Shown: positions 25,402 through 33,539 of the stretch, piece by piece
How positions within the stretch are numbered: position 1 is the stretch's first letter
Layout: every line of letters begins with the position of its first letter
Origin: Bdellovibrionales bacterium
GTDB lineage: Bacteria > Bdellovibrionota > Bdellovibrionia > Bdellovibrionales > UBA1609
Reading direction: 5' to 3'
DNA: 64,000 nt
Assembly (NCBI GenBank): GCA_019637855.1
Contig: JAHBUX010000014.1
Location: 1 to 64,000 of the forward strand
Translations under genes and position numbers: made by a program
Notes under the pieces: model-generated
What the model was told of the DNA's origin: nothing
The model's input: the letters and a program-made list of their open reading frames with translations, nothing else
Database searches by the model: none

Positions 25402-25725
25402 CTAGCGCTTGCCGCCGCAAACGATATTCGAACAGCTTAAGGTACGCAGATGGCCCGCCGGCAGTTGGCGCTCCTGGCGCAGAACTTCTTCCAAAAGTTG
25501 AAGTTCCCACAGCGCCCGAATCTGAAGCTCGGAGTCCTTGAGACTTTGTTGGCTATATCCCACTTCGATTTCGGGATAGTAGCGATTCAGATGCGCCACC
25601 CAGGACTGGATGGTTTGAAGTCCCTCCTGACGCTCTCCCCCGACAGCGGCAGCAGGTTGCAGTGTCGCATTGGATGTACTCCCCCAGACACACAATGCGA
25701 CAGTTGCGAACTTCAACCAACCCAT
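25402..25725 (-). CDS. Small secreted hypothetical protein
   Basis: A 107-residue protein. The ATG at 25725 is preferred because AGGAGA precedes it and it gives a clean signal peptide (MGWLKFATVALCVWG, cleaved near residue 20). The mature part is helical, rich in Gln, Leu and Glu, and ends with two Cys (SCSNIVCGG), perhaps a disulfide. I recognise no family. It is upstream of the methyltransferase on the same strand with a gap of about 70 bp, and divergent from an outer-membrane protein gene. Confidence 0.65.
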   Translation of the reverse strand: MGWLKFATVALCVWGSTSNATLQPAAAVGGERQEGLQTIQSWVAHLNRYYPEIEVGYSQQSLKDSELQIRALWELQLLEEVLRQERQLPAGHLRTLSCSNIVCGGKR

Positions 25726-25926
25726 GATTTGATTCTCCTGTCCTGGAAGGGCGCTTCCCCCTCCCACCGTTACGCAGGTCTGATATTTCAAATAGCGGGC
25801 CAGTGTTTGGTTAGGTTTTCGGTGTCGCTGTGGCACCGTTTGAAGGCGAAACGTTTGCAAGACAGGGTATCGGCCAGTTAGACAATGACACCAGTAAAGA
25901 CAAAATGATCCCAGGGGGAGGGTTCA

Positions 25927-26853
25927 GTGAAACGGGTATGGCTTAGCCTAGGGCTAGCGCTTTGTAGTTTCAATGTATGGGGAGAGTCTTCAAGTCACCT
26001 GAAGGTGGAAGACGCTTTAAAGAACAAAACTTTTCAAGAGGACAAGTCGGTTACAGATATCGAACTTAAGGCTTCGGCCGGGTCGTTGTCCCGTTACTCG
26101 ATGAAGTTCGATTTGTCTTTCTCGGGTCCACCGGTCAACGATCTGGCCGATTCCGAGATGCCCAATCCGGATGGACGGTCGCGCAACAACAAGACGAGCC
26201 TTTCTGGTTATGTGGGCCTGCGCTACCGTTTAAATCCCAACGAGGCGGTGAACATGTCCACTGGCGTGCGCTGGTTTGCACCCTATCAAAACGTGATCGG
26301 CGAGAAGATTGAGCTACGTCGGGGCGAACGTCGTCTCGATACGGCCAGTCCGCAGATCAGCTATGACCGTACGGCGAGCTCGGGTGCTTTGCAGTTTCGC
26401 ACCAGTGTGAAGGCCTCTCCCACCACCGACGAATTTTATAAGAGCCGAGGGCAGGTGGGATCGCTGGGTTTGGAGCAAAACCTCAAGTGGAATCTTGGTC
26501 AAAGCCGTTGGGTGGCCGGATTTCTGACTGACTTCAGCTTGTTTGTGTTTAATCGCGGCTTCGAGGAGAGTGATCAGCGGGTTTCGAACTACTTCTTGAG
26601 CCTGATTCCGGGGTTGGAGTACAAGATCACCGACCGCTTCAATCTAAAAACCTCCATGGCCCATGCCTTTGCCAATGAACGGCGTACGGGTACATGGACC
26701 ACGTGGAGCCCGCAAAAACTGACCGCGCGGGCGGGGTTTGGATGGGGTATCACGCGCGATATTTACGTGAATCCGTACGTGAATTTCTTTGTCGAAAAAC
26801 CGGCGCTTAACACCACCTCTCTAAGTATGAGCACGGTGTTTTCGATCTTCTAG
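25927..26853 (+). CDS. Outer-membrane beta-barrel protein, hypothetical
   Basis: A 308-residue protein with a GTG start after GGGGAGG. A signal peptide ends near residue 20 (NVWGES). The body has alternating strands with many aromatic and Gly residues and finishes in Phe (VFSIF), the terminal signature recognised by the barrel-assembly machinery. No family is recognised. Its stop overlaps that of the convergent MarC gene by 4 bp. Confidence 0.78.
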   Translation: MKRVWLSLGLALCSFNVWGESSSHLKVEDALKNKTFQEDKSVTDIELKASAGSLSRYSMKFDLSFSGPPVNDLADSEMPNPDGRSRNNKTSLSGYVGLRYRLNPNEAVNMSTGVRWFAPYQNVIGEKIELRRGERRLDTASPQISYDRTASSGALQFRTSVKASPTTDEFYKSRGQVGSLGLEQNLKWNLGQSRWVAGFLTDFSLFVFNRGFEESDQRVSNYFLSLIPGLEYKITDRFNLKTSMAHAFANERRTGTWTTWSPQKLTARAGFGWGITRDIYVNPYVNFFVEKPALNTTSLSMSTVFSIF

Positions 26854-27491
26854 CCGGCGTGGCCGAGTCCGGGGAGAGCCAGCAGTAGGCCGTCGAGCAT
26901 AAACTGTACGGCGATCGAAGCGAGGATCAAGCCCATCAGTCGTGACATGACATTCATTCCGGTCGCTCCCACGGCCCGCGCGATGCGCGCGCCTTGGGTT
27001 AGCACCACATAACTGATCAACATCGTAAGTACGATCGAAAGATAAATAAAAGCGTGCTCCCCATTGGTCTTTGCGCGATCACCCAAAATAAACACGGTCA
27101 CCATGGAGCCCGGGCCGCTTAACAGGGGAATGCCGAGCGGGAAGATGGCGATATCTTCTTTGAGTGCCCCTTCTTCGCGCTCCTCTTCGGTGGCTTTGCT
27201 GCGCGATTGACGGGCATTGATCATGTCGATACCGACGCCAAAGAGCAAAACACCACCGGCGATTTTCAGCGCCGGAAGCGTAAAGCCGAAGAAGTTAAAC
27301 ATAAACGTACCAACGGCCGTGCACACGAGCAGGACAGCGCAAGCCACCGCACAGGCGCGCTGAGCGGTGCTGGCACGTTTGCTCCAATCATCTCGGCCGG
27401 TCATGGCCAAGAACGGGCCCACCGCGCCGAGCGGATTCACAATGGTAAAAATGGCGGGAAAAGCGACAAGAAAAAATGAATTCGACCACAT
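26850..27491 (-). CDS. MarC-family integral membrane protein
   Basis: A 213-residue inner-membrane protein with about six spans. Family features include the N-terminal FTIVNPLGAVGPFLA, IAGGVLLFGVGIDMI, and IFPLGIPLLSGPGSM. The function of the family is unsettled; the early link to multiple antibiotic resistance has not held up. The loop after helix 3 is charged (SKATEEEREEGALKED). It is divergent from the M20 peptidase gene. Confidence 0.92.
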   Translation of the reverse strand: MWSNSFFLVAFPAIFTIVNPLGAVGPFLAMTGRDDWSKRASTAQRACAVACAVLLVCTAVGTFMFNFFGFTLPALKIAGGVLLFGVGIDMINARQSRSKATEEEREEGALKEDIAIFPLGIPLLSGPGSMVTVFILGDRAKTNGEHAFIYLSIVLTMLISYVVLTQGARIARAVGATGMNVMSRLMGLILASIAVQFMLDGLLLALPGLGHAG

Positions 27492-27551
27492 GGAGGGGAG
27501 AATAACAAAGCCTTGACAGCTTTGCTATTCGCAAACGATTAGGAAATGGTC

Positions 27552-28796
27552 ATGGTGAAAAGATTCGTACCCAGCCGTTTCGTTGCGCGCATTGAAGCTC
27601 TTATGGGCGATGCCCTTAAAGCGAGCGACATGAGCTTCGTGCATAGCGATCTACCGATCAGCGAGCTAGAGCTTTTGCGCGAGTTCTTGAGCGTCGACTC
27701 GGCCACGCTCAATCGCGGTGGCGTGAGCGCAATGCAGGATCGCGTCGCCGAAGTCTTGCAAGAGCTTGGCTTTCACTTACGCACACTGAAGGGAGAGGCG
27801 CGTTTCGCCGACCTGATTGTTGCTGAACGCCCGGGTCGGCGTGCCCGCGAGTTCATCAGTCTAATCACCCACACCGACACGGTCTTGGCTAATGAGCGGG
27901 CGTTTTCTTTAGATCTTTCAGTGGGCCGGGCTTTTGGCTCCGGTGTGATCGACAACAAAGGTGGAGTGGTCGTTGGGCTTTCGGCTTTACGCCGTTTTCT
28001 CACTCATTTCCCAGATACAGAATATTCGCTGCGTTGGATTTGTTCGCCCAATGAAGAGATGGGTTCGATAGGTTTTACGGAGATCTTTCGTGAGCTCGGC
28101 TGTGACAGCGTGATGGCCTTTGGTTTAGAGCCGGCACTCGATAACGGCGCTATCATTCATCAGCGCCGTGGCAATCGTTGGTATGACATCGAGATCATAG
28201 GGCGTGAGGCCCACGCCGGTCGCAGCTATGGCTTTCACGCCAATGCGGCACATGATCTGGCCTCCAAGGTACAAGAGCTTGCCGCTTTAACCAACTATCG
28301 CAAACACATCAGTGTCAATGTCGGTCATATCCACGCCGGCAAGGACAAGCACAATGTGATTTGCGGTTTTGCCCACGCCAAGCTGGATGTGCGTTTTCCA
28401 AATTTTGAGGCGCGCGACGGTGTGCATAGGAAGATCGAAAAGATTTTGGCGGAACCGATAGAAGTTTCGGTGTGCGGAACACACAAAACATCGACCGCCT
28501 TTAAGATCGTTGATGACTGCCCGCCCTTCGCCTTAACTTCGCGTTCAAAGAAATTGGCGCGCAGTTATGCCGCTTTAGTCAGTCAGCTGGAAGGGCGTAA
28601 AATCAAATCGCAAGCGGCGGGTGGAGCGGGCGATGTGAACTACTTGAGCACGGACACCAACTTCGTGCTCGATGGTCTGGGTCCGGTGGGCGGCGAAATG
28701 CACACGCGCCATGAGTTTGTAAACGTTGATAGCTTGAAGACTCGCGCACAAGCGCTCGCCGGATTTCTGCACCATCTTCAAACCTGGCGCTGCTAA
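27552..28796 (+). CDS. M20-family metallopeptidase
   Basis: A 414-residue zinc peptidase of the carboxypeptidase G2/ArgE/DapE family. The start at 27552 is six bases after AGGAA; an ATG two codons earlier touches that site and is less likely. Metal and catalytic residues are visible: His107 and Asp109 (THTDT), bridging Asp134 (GVIDNKGG), Glu168-Glu169 (SPNEEMG), GREAHAG in the dimer domain, and a C-terminal His (MHTRHEF). There is no signal peptide. It likely trims a peptide or N-acyl amino acid in the cytoplasm. Its stop codon sits inside the 55-bp palindrome. Confidence 0.9.
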   Translation: MVKRFVPSRFVARIEALMGDALKASDMSFVHSDLPISELELLREFLSVDSATLNRGGVSAMQDRVAEVLQELGFHLRTLKGEARFADLIVAERPGRRAREFISLITHTDTVLANERAFSLDLSVGRAFGSGVIDNKGGVVVGLSALRRFLTHFPDTEYSLRWICSPNEEMGSIGFTEIFRELGCDSVMAFGLEPALDNGAIIHQRRGNRWYDIEIIGREAHAGRSYGFHANAAHDLASKVQELAALTNYRKHISVNVGHIHAGKDKHNVICGFAHAKLDVRFPNFEARDGVHRKIEKILAEPIEVSVCGTHKTSTAFKIVDDCPPFALTSRSKKLARSYAALVSQLEGRKIKSQAAGGAGDVNYLSTDTNFVLDGLGPVGGEMHTRHEFVNVDSLKTRAQALAGFLHHLQTWRC

Positions 28797-28847
28797 AAGG
28801 TACCAGCTTCCTTTCCGATAATCGGAAAGGAAGCTGGTACCTTTTAG
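28793..28847. terminator. 55-bp perfect palindrome between convergent genes
   Basis: Arms of 27 bp, 28793-28819 and 28821-28847, are exact reverse complements around a single A. The stop codons of both flanking genes (TAA at 28794-28796 on plus; TAA read from 28846-28844 on minus) lie at mirror positions in the two arms. The transcript would fold into a very stable hairpin either way, with arms starting AAAAGG and ending CCTTTT, so it is probably a bidirectional terminator. Confidence 0.8.
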
Positions 28848-29746
28848 AGTGGGCGCACTAAGAGGATTTGGATGGTGGCTTGCTGGCGCTGCTGTTGGCG
28901 TGTTCGGCCTTTTTCGATTTCGAGCACGATGCGATTAGAGTCAGTTTGTGCGTGGACCACTCGAAAGCCATTCAGAGAATAGTTCAGTTCGTGGTCTTCA
29001 ATATCCCAGGACATCTGTTTGCCCTGCTTTGCGCTAAAAGCCAGGCGCCGGCTGTCGTGCAAGATGAGGTGAAGGGCCGCTGTCTGTGGTGGCTTAGGAT
29101 TTAATACCAGCACTGAGCGGAGAGTGGCCTGACGAACTCCCGAGAAGAACGAGGGCATGCCGTAAATGCTGGTGACGGCTTCTGTACTGCCATAAAGAAA
29201 GCTGATGGTGCGCGGCCGATGATTGGACATCGTTTGTTGGCTGAGCAGCTCGATAACGGAAGCCTCTTTCGGATCGCAACCTGTGCGGTTTTCTAAGGGC
29301 AGGCAGGTCACGACGACCTTTTGCTGGCCTTTTGTTTCCCCGATCCACATGCCGCCGTTTTTCTTCTTCAGATTCACCTGCAGAATCGTTCCATAGGTAG
29401 GCGTTTCGTTATTGTAGCGTCCCACAAGAAGCAAGTCGCCCTTGTCGTCGGTCCACAGTTCCATTGAGGAGAGATCTAGGTTGGCCAGGAGGCGGTCGAT
29501 CTCGGCCCGTTCATAGGGGCGTAGGGTCCGACTTCGTGCCCATGCCACACCCTGTTTGCGGGCCGCAAGCTTCAAAGACTCAGGTCCGAGCTGTAGATAG
29601 GGGCCTTCGGCCTTGAGCTCGCCAAAGGCGTTGCCTTGCTCCTCTTGTGCCTCGCTAGTCACGCTTTTCATGTGCGAATCGATCTTGGGCTGGCAGGCCG
29701 CAAGACAGAGCAGTGCCGTTAAGCTCACGAATAAGAATTTCACCAT
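28844..29746 (-). CDS. Hypothetical lipoprotein
   Basis: A 300-residue lipoprotein with lipobox LAAC and Cys18. The mature part starts with a Glu/Gln-rich linker. Later segments are strand-rich and basic, with two Cys (VVTCLPL and TGCDPKE) that could pair. The C-terminus is Gln/Arg rich (GRTRQQQRQQ) before a final strand. No family is recognised. It ends in the 55-bp palindrome shared with the convergent M20 gene. Confidence 0.75.
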   Translation of the reverse strand: MVKFLFVSLTALLCLAACQPKIDSHMKSVTSEAQEEQGNAFGELKAEGPYLQLGPESLKLAARKQGVAWARSRTLRPYERAEIDRLLANLDLSSMELWTDDKGDLLLVGRYNNETPTYGTILQVNLKKKNGGMWIGETKGQQKVVVTCLPLENRTGCDPKEASVIELLSQQTMSNHRPRTISFLYGSTEAVTSIYGMPSFFSGVRQATLRSVLVLNPKPPQTAALHLILHDSRRLAFSAKQGKQMSWDIEDHELNYSLNGFRVVHAQTDSNRIVLEIEKGRTRQQQRQQATIQILLVRPL

Positions 29747-29857
29747 GCCTCCGCAAAACGGCCCCTGGGCACGCTAGGGAGCATGCCTTTAAACCCTTAC
29801 CAAGGAGGGTTATACAAGGATAACGGCGGAGATTTCAAAGGCTATGCCATGATTTCG

Positions 29858-31006
29858 TTAAGCGCGTACCGGTTGCATCATCATGGTGGAGTTGAACTCA
29901 CGCCACTGTCGGAGGGCGGCTTTGAATTCACTGCGCGCCAGTCGCAGCTGCTCTTTTAGCTCATCCAGGCGGTGGCGAGCGTCTTCGGCATAATCGGCGG
30001 CGAGCTTTTTATACTCCTCACGCAGCTTCTCCCAGCGCACGTGGGCGGCTTCCACCTGAGTTTTTAGCTCTGTGATCCGAGCTTCCAGCTGATCGTGCCA
30101 GTCCGGTTGCAGGCGGGTTTTCAAACGCCGCTCATCCATCTGCAGCTGCATGCGTATAATGTCATTTTGCGGAGTGATACGCAGGTTGTAAGCGCCGCCC
30201 ATCAGGCGGAATAGCTGGATCATCCACTTTGTCGGATCCCAGTGATACCAGCGAATGCCGTTACGATAGTCGTTTGCAAAGATATGATGGAAGTTGTGAT
30301 AGCCCTCGCCAAAAGTGGCCACCGCCATCAAGAAAGAGTCTTTTGCCGTATTGGTGTCAGTGTAAGTCTGGCGGCCGAAATAGTGACACCACGAGTTCAC
30401 AAAGAACGTCATGTGATGCAAAACCACCAAGCGCAGGAAGCCGGCGATAGCTAAACCGCCCAGCCAAGAGCCCATCATCCAGCCGAGTAGGGTGGGCAGA
30501 GCAAAACACATCAAAGAGGCGATCAGCACATAGTGTTTGTGCTGAAACATCACGATCTTGTCGCGCTCAAGGTCACGACCGTAAGGGCCCATGTCCACCG
30601 TGGGCTCTTCTAGAATCAACATCCAACCGAAGTGAGCGTAGAAGAATCCCTTGTTGATCGAGTAGGGGTCTGAGTCCGTATCGACAAAGCGATGGTGTAC
30701 ACGATGATCTCGGGCCCAGATGAAAATCGAGTTCTGAAAGGCCATCGCGCCAAACAAAGACCAATACCATTTTAGCCAGGGGCGAGCTTCGTAGGTGCGA
30801 TGAGCGAAGTAGCGATGGTAACCGCCGGTGATGCTAGAGGCCGTCATGCTGTAAAATACGGCGGCCATCAGCCAGATTTGCCAAACAAATCCTTCGCGCA
30901 TCAAGTGGATGGTGGTGAGAACAATGGCGGCTGGCGGCGTGAGGGTGAGGAAAAGAGCGCCGGGCCAATTGATGCCCGTGATCTTCAAAGGCTTCTTGAA
31001 CAACAT
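29858..31006 (-). CDS. Delta-9-type acyl desaturase with coiled-coil tail
   Basis: A 382-residue integral membrane di-iron desaturase that inserts a cis double bond into acyl-CoA or acyl-lipid chains. Three histidine boxes are present: HRYFAH at 64-69, HRVHH at 101-105 and HNFHH at 237-241, with four hydrophobic spans between them. The core ends near residue 285. The last 90 or so residues form a charged coiled coil, which bacterial desaturases usually lack. It stands alone, upstream of the lipoprotein gene by about 110 bp. It probably adjusts membrane fluidity. Confidence 0.93.
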   Translation of the reverse strand: MLFKKPLKITGINWPGALFLTLTPPAAIVLTTIHLMREGFVWQIWLMAAVFYSMTASSITGGYHRYFAHRTYEARPWLKWYWSLFGAMAFQNSIFIWARDHRVHHRFVDTDSDPYSINKGFFYAHFGWMLILEEPTVDMGPYGRDLERDKIVMFQHKHYVLIASLMCFALPTLLGWMMGSWLGGLAIAGFLRLVVLHHMTFFVNSWCHYFGRQTYTDTNTAKDSFLMAVATFGEGYHNFHHIFANDYRNGIRWYHWDPTKWMIQLFRLMGGAYNLRITPQNDIIRMQLQMDERRLKTRLQPDWHDQLEARITELKTQVEAAHVRWEKLREEYKKLAADYAEDARHRLDELKEQLRLARSEFKAALRQWREFNSTMMMQPVRA

Positions 31007-31072
31007 GCTGTGCTACTCCATGGGGAATCCCCCTAAGAGTAACACAGCTTAAAATAGTTTCAAATTTAGGAT

Positions 31073-31810
31073 TTATTCACGACTGGCTGTGGTGACCTGA
31101 GTGATCTGTTTATATTCAGTCTCCATAAAGGATTCTGCTGCAGGACCGCCATCCTTACGCACCTTGCTGATCAAAAGTTTAGCTTGATCAAAGCGCTGGT
31201 GATCCATCAGGAGCTTAACGTAGTTCTGTACCACCGTGATCTGCAAAACGTCGGGTTTGGCGGCCAAAACCTGATCAAAATACTTAACCGCTTCGTCCAC
31301 TTGACCCAGTTGGGCCAGGGCTTTGGCATAATTGTATTGCGACTCTAAATTGACGCCGCCACTTTGGAAGAACTTGTAGTAGCTTTGCGCGGCCTCATTG
31401 TATTTGGCGCGTTTCATTTGGAAGCCGGCGGCGCGTTCCCACAGGGCTGGGTCGTTTTGAGCGGCTTTGCCATATTGTGCTTCCACACAATCCCATTTCA
31501 TCTGTTCAAAACAGATTCCTGCTTTTTGCTCGATATCGCTAGGGCTAGACATCCCGATCGTTTCTTTTAAGGCCAGCGGAACAATCTCCAACCAAGCTTT
31601 ATCCCAGTGCGAAATCTGAATATAGCAAGCCGAAACCACGACGCTGATTGCGACCATGATTTTGATGCTCTTCGACTCCACGTCGTTTGCTGTCTTCAGG
31701 CTGTCTTTACTGAAAGTAAATCCACAGTGATTACAAATGACCGGGCTCAGTTTCTTACGTTCCGGGGAAATATCCTGTTTGCACAATGGGCAAGCGCCAA
31801 ACTCCAACAT
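31073..31810 (-). CDS. Zinc-ribbon, single-span, TPR protein
   Basis: A 245-residue protein. The N-terminus has a zinc ribbon with Cys7, Cys10, Cys26 and Cys29. Residues about 48-64 are a membrane span, and the C-terminal 150 residues hold tetratricopeptide-like repeats (for example YNEAAQSYYKFFQSGG, and QYNYAKALAQLGQVDEAVKYF). The ribbon would face the cytoplasm and the TPR the periplasm, or the reverse. It probably serves as a scaffold; no function is known. A sigma-54-type promoter lies 47 bp upstream, nearly identical to that of the coiled-coil gene at 22495. Confidence 0.82.
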   Translation of the reverse strand: MLEFGACPLCKQDISPERKKLSPVICNHCGFTFSKDSLKTANDVESKSIKIMVAISVVVSACYIQISHWDKAWLEIVPLALKETIGMSSPSDIEQKAGICFEQMKWDCVEAQYGKAAQNDPALWERAAGFQMKRAKYNEAAQSYYKFFQSGGVNLESQYNYAKALAQLGQVDEAVKYFDQVLAAKPDVLQITVVQNYVKLLMDHQRFDQAKLLISKVRKDGGPAAESFMETEYKQITQVTTASRE

Positions 31811-31854
31811 GATTCACTCCTTCCATGAAGTCGTACGTTCTCAAGGGGATCGTT

Positions 31855-31872
31855 GAGCAAGGTGGGTGCCCG
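31855..31872 (-). promoter_or_regulatory. Sigma-54 (RpoN) promoter
   Basis: On the minus strand, GGGCACCCACCTTGCT has -24 GG and -12 GC separated by 10 bp. It shares TTGAGCAA(A/G)GTGGGTGCC (plus-strand reading) with the promoter at 23187-23204. The -12 lies 47 bp upstream of the TPR gene start. Confidence 0.75.
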
Positions 31873-32190
31873 CGTTTAGATCGTTTAGATGGGGGTTCTG
31901 GGGAAAGGGCCATGAATTTAAGATAGGGGGAGGCCGATTTACGGCAGTAGCTGGCCCCTCGCCGTGCAGATTTCGCAGCCAACAGTTTCTGCGAATGGTT
32001 GCCTTCCATGGGCGGAAGAATGCTCAAGTCTGCCTATTTTGTTCCATAGAATATTGGCCATCCGAAAATCGGTCACATATCCGGCGGGCCGTCCCCTTCT
32101 ATAGATCTATGGCCGATGGGTTTGGAAAGTTCTGGCGTAAACGTCGGCACAAAGGTGTCTGTTCGCGACTGTAGAAGGTGCTTTTTCGGC

Positions 32191-32431
32191 GCAGAATATC
32201 TGCACGGAGAGGGGCCAGCTTTAAAAGATTCTGCCACCCTCGGTTCGCTTCCAGCGAACTCCCGGCGGCAGTTGAAAGTAAGAAGTTTAAAAGAGACGCT
32301 CGCCTTCCCTTTCGAAGAAGGCGAGCGAACAGGAGAGCCGTCAGTCCATCCTGGACTGGCGGTTGTTGGGTTGGTTCATGCTGAGGCAGTCCTTGCCTCG
32401 CCTGGACACAGGAGCAAGCGATGTTCCTTGC
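32191..32431 (+). ncRNA. Candidate structured RNA, six consecutive hairpins
   Basis: Stems in order: GCAGA/TCTGC (32191-32203); TGCC/GGCA enclosing GTTCGCT/AGCGAAC (32232-32270); CGCTCGCCTT/AAGGCGAGCG (32297-32327); CCGTCAGTCCA/TGGACTGGCGG with one G-T wobble (32338-32362); GAGGCA/TGCCTC (32383-32399); GCAAG/CTTGC (32414-32431). They are joined by short A-rich linkers. This could be a small RNA or the long leader of the gene at 32571. No match to RNase P, tmRNA, 6S or SRP RNA was evident, and no terminator follows. The strand is uncertain. Confidence 0.45.
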
Positions 32432-32570
32432 ACCGATTTTCATGTGCACTTTGTCAGATTTACAAAAACTCTGCAGATGACCGGCGAGGACGAATGTGGA
32501 AACCTACGGGTCACGACGAAGTTTTGATCGATTTTGGAACTATTTTCCAAAGCCCCAGAAAGGTGCCGAA

Positions 32571-33341
32571 ATGCGAAACCTGGCGACGGCAATTGTCATT
32601 CAAGGTGTGGCTCTTCTGTTCCTTTGCGTGCCTGCGCACGCGCAGATGGATCTCAGTTTAACCGGTTTGTTTCGTCACTATCCTTTAAGTGGAATTGTGG
32701 AGGCCGATGCGGGCTATGGAATCCCCGTGTGGGGAACGCCGCGCACGCCCTTTTCTGGCTATCTGCGCCCGCGGCTGCTTGGTGGAACGGCGGCGATTTA
32801 CAACTCCGCCGATGCGGCCTTGGAGGTGTTTCCGATTGCGTTCTTCGGCGGTCGTGCGGGCGGGGAGATGATTCAAAACGACAGCGAGTACAGTGCTTAC
32901 GATTGCCAAGTGTATCGCTGTGTCGGTCGTTTTCATCGCACCTATGCGGAGGTGGAGCTGTCTTTGGGGGCCGGTCCGGTGTTTGCGCAAGCCCGCTGGC
33001 GCCGTGAGCGCTGGTCGCAACCCGATCCGTTAGCAGGCAGCTTTATCGATCCCACATCCGGGCTGGTAATGGCAGGTCGTGGAGATTGGCAAACAGTGAT
33101 TCATGGAGTGCTGGGGTATAAACTTAGCGAGCAGTGGACGGCGATGGCGATTCTTCGTTACGCCGAAAGCGGGGAGCCGCGCGAAGTGTCGCGTACTCCA
33201 GTGGCAATGTTGCGTTACACGGCGGGGCCGTTCAGCTTGGGCGTGGGAGCGGGTGTGTTTGAGTCGGCGCTGAAGAAACTGGATTTCACCACGCAGTCTT
33301 TTGTGCGCTGGGAGATCGAACCCAGTTTAGCCCTGCGTTAG
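32571..33341 (+). CDS. Outer-membrane protein, hypothetical
   Basis: A 256-residue protein. The ATG at 32571 follows AAAGGTG and gives a signal peptide ending AHAQ (about residue 24); a longer frame from 32496 lacks these. The mature protein is glycine- and aromatic-rich with repeated amphipathic strands, as in a small barrel, and has one likely disulfide (DCQVYRC). No family is recognised. It is preceded by the hairpin-rich region and followed at once by the second 190-bp repeat. Confidence 0.75.
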   Translation: MRNLATAIVIQGVALLFLCVPAHAQMDLSLTGLFRHYPLSGIVEADAGYGIPVWGTPRTPFSGYLRPRLLGGTAAIYNSADAALEVFPIAFFGGRAGGEMIQNDSEYSAYDCQVYRCVGRFHRTYAEVELSLGAGPVFAQARWRRERWSQPDPLAGSFIDPTSGLVMAGRGDWQTVIHGVLGYKLSEQWTAMAILRYAESGEPREVSRTPVAMLRYTAGPFSLGVGAGVFESALKKLDFTTQSFVRWEIEPSLALR

Positions 33342-33347
33342 CCTATC

Positions 33348-33537
33348 AGAGCTGGCTTACTTGCCTGTGGTTTTGTCCTCGATATATCGAGAGGGAAACT
33401 AGGCTGCCGGAGACAATATTGTCCGAGAGTTTCGGACGAAAAGGTGAAGGTCCTTACTAAGGCCCATAAAAAACTTTGGAATCGACGTCCGGTTGGCGGA
33501 CATGCATCCGCCAACCACACAGTGGTCAGCCAGATCT
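33348..33537 (+). repeat. 190-bp structured repeat, copy 2
   Basis: This has the same length and orientation as the copy at 24115-24304. The three differences all lie near the ends: C to T at 33357, C to T at 33526 and C to A at 33534. The last makes one mismatch in the terminal stem, while the first adds a T-A pair to it. The interior is identical. It fills the gap between convergent genes, starting 6 bp after one stop and ending 2 bp before the other. Confidence 0.85.
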
Positions 33538-33539
33538 AT

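Larger units (their letters stand above)
31811..32570. other. 760-bp stretch without a supported gene
   Basis: Several open frames cross this region on both strands, but none has a Shine-Dalgarno with a protein-like N-terminus. What it does hold is the sigma-54 promoter at 31855-31872, a tandem GTTTAGAT pair near 31875-31891, a TTCGCAG/CTGCGAA hairpin near 31973-32000, and a run of six hairpins at 32191-32431. The outer-membrane protein gene starts at 32571. Confidence 0.6.

Noticed and set aside
32116-32661. 181-codon plus-strand frame through the hairpin region
   Set aside because: It runs into the outer-membrane protein gene in another frame, and its Cys/Arg-rich composition is unlike a real protein.
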